Assembly: GCA_019925095.2 (NCBI GenBank)
Contig: CM034409.1
Coordinates: 7,319,001-7,383,000 of the forward strand
From: Dendrolimus kikuchii
Taxonomy: Eukaryota > Arthropoda > Insecta > Lepidoptera > Lasiocampidae
Direction: 5' to 3'
DNA: 64,000 bases
The translations under genes were made by a program, and so were the position numbers. The notes below the pieces were generated by a model. It did not search any database and was not told the DNA's origin. It saw only the letters and a program-made list of their open reading frames with translations. This document shows positions 63,491 to 64,000 of the stretch, piece after piece (within the stretch, counting starts at the first letter, position 1; the number at the start of each line of letters is the position of its first letter).

Positions 63491-64000
63491 TCTTATTATA
63501 TCACTTACATTAACCTTACATATTTTATTACATAATGTTATAGTACCGTAGCCATTTGACAAATGCTGAGTCTTTATGATTTCAACACAGTCATTATTCT
63601 CGGAAATTGTTGTGTCTATATTGTTGGTATACTAAAATATATGGAAAAAATATTTATTTATAGAAGATGCTATAAAACTATAGTTCTAGTAATTACTCAT
63701 ATAAAAATGTAAAATTAAAATTCATTCAATGCTTAATGTACATTTACATTAGATATATCTATATATTAACCCGATTAGGATGTAGCATATGATTTAATAA
63801 TTTAACAAAAATCATTACGAATTTATGTGTTCATGAATTAAAATTAATCTTATCCTATTATTTGTTTATTCAATTGTTTTTAAATTTTATTCTTATATAA
63901 TCATATTTCGTCATGTCATAATAGATTATGTTATATGTCAAATAATAACTATTTTAAGGCAGATATTTATTGATGTGTTGTAGTGAATAACAAGGATTTG
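63491..64000. other. No gene recognised
   Basis: AT-rich to the window end; nothing recognised. Confidence 0.3.

Overview
The window looks like a gene-poor, AT-rich stretch of a lepidopteran (moth or butterfly) nuclear genome. I base that on the repeat content: short Helitrons that begin TC, end CTAG and sit between A and T; RTE-like retrotransposon tails ending in (TATG)n; LINE 3' ends with a CCATAGGCGATGGTAACCGC-type tail; and an insect-style tRNA-derived SINE. I see no rRNA, no functional tRNA, no CRISPR array and no complete host gene. The only sequences that resemble host exons are two short candidates (14137-14293 and 54858-55090), and neither could be named.

Layout. From 0 to 14 kb there are Helitron, hAT-like and RTE fragments, a GC-rich LINE-derived block (3.8-4.4 kb), a foldback element carrying a SINE-like insert (5.8-6.7 kb), a tandem array of about 220-bp units split by a solo LTR (7.1-8.5 kb), a degenerate LINE reverse transcriptase (8.6-9.5 kb) and an R1-like fragment (10-10.6 kb). 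From 14 to 30 kb there are more LINE tails, a dense cluster of AACCGGTT octamers (16.7-17.2 kb), a second complete foldback arm (19.9-20.4 kb), a hAT element with an 8-bp target duplication nested in a Helitron (24.8-25.8 kb), and an RTE copy interrupted by an R1-like 3' UTR (29.2-29.9 kb). From 30 to 46 kb there are LINE C-termini of several families, a TA-flanked MITE, two related 0.8-kb Helitrons in inverted orientation (38.4-40.6 kb), and a GC-rich R1-clade LINE fragment inserted in a Helitron with a 17-bp duplication (42.6-44.2 kb). From 46 to 64 kb there are further Helitrons, solo LTRs, a PIF/Harbinger-like element with TTA flanks (50.66-51.21 kb), a Helitron inserted exactly between A and T of another Helitron (53.75-54.26 kb), a chimeric Helitron (60.9-61.25 kb) and an LTR split by an RTE tail with an 11-bp duplication (62.35-63.07 kb).

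Recurrent families, with the names used below: S1, a roughly 310-bp poly(A)-tailed SINE-like element (about 15 full or partial copies); S2, a roughly 290-bp tRNA-derived SINE (4 good copies, 2 decayed, all on the + strand); FB, a foldback element (4 copies); RTE-a and RTE-b tails; LTR-1, a roughly 470-bp solo LTR (5 copies); MITE-A (4 copies); and several Helitron families. These do not form a pathway. The biology visible is nested transposition, truncation and decay, and the insertions can be ordered in time from their target-site duplications. All family names come from motif recognition by eye; no database search was run.
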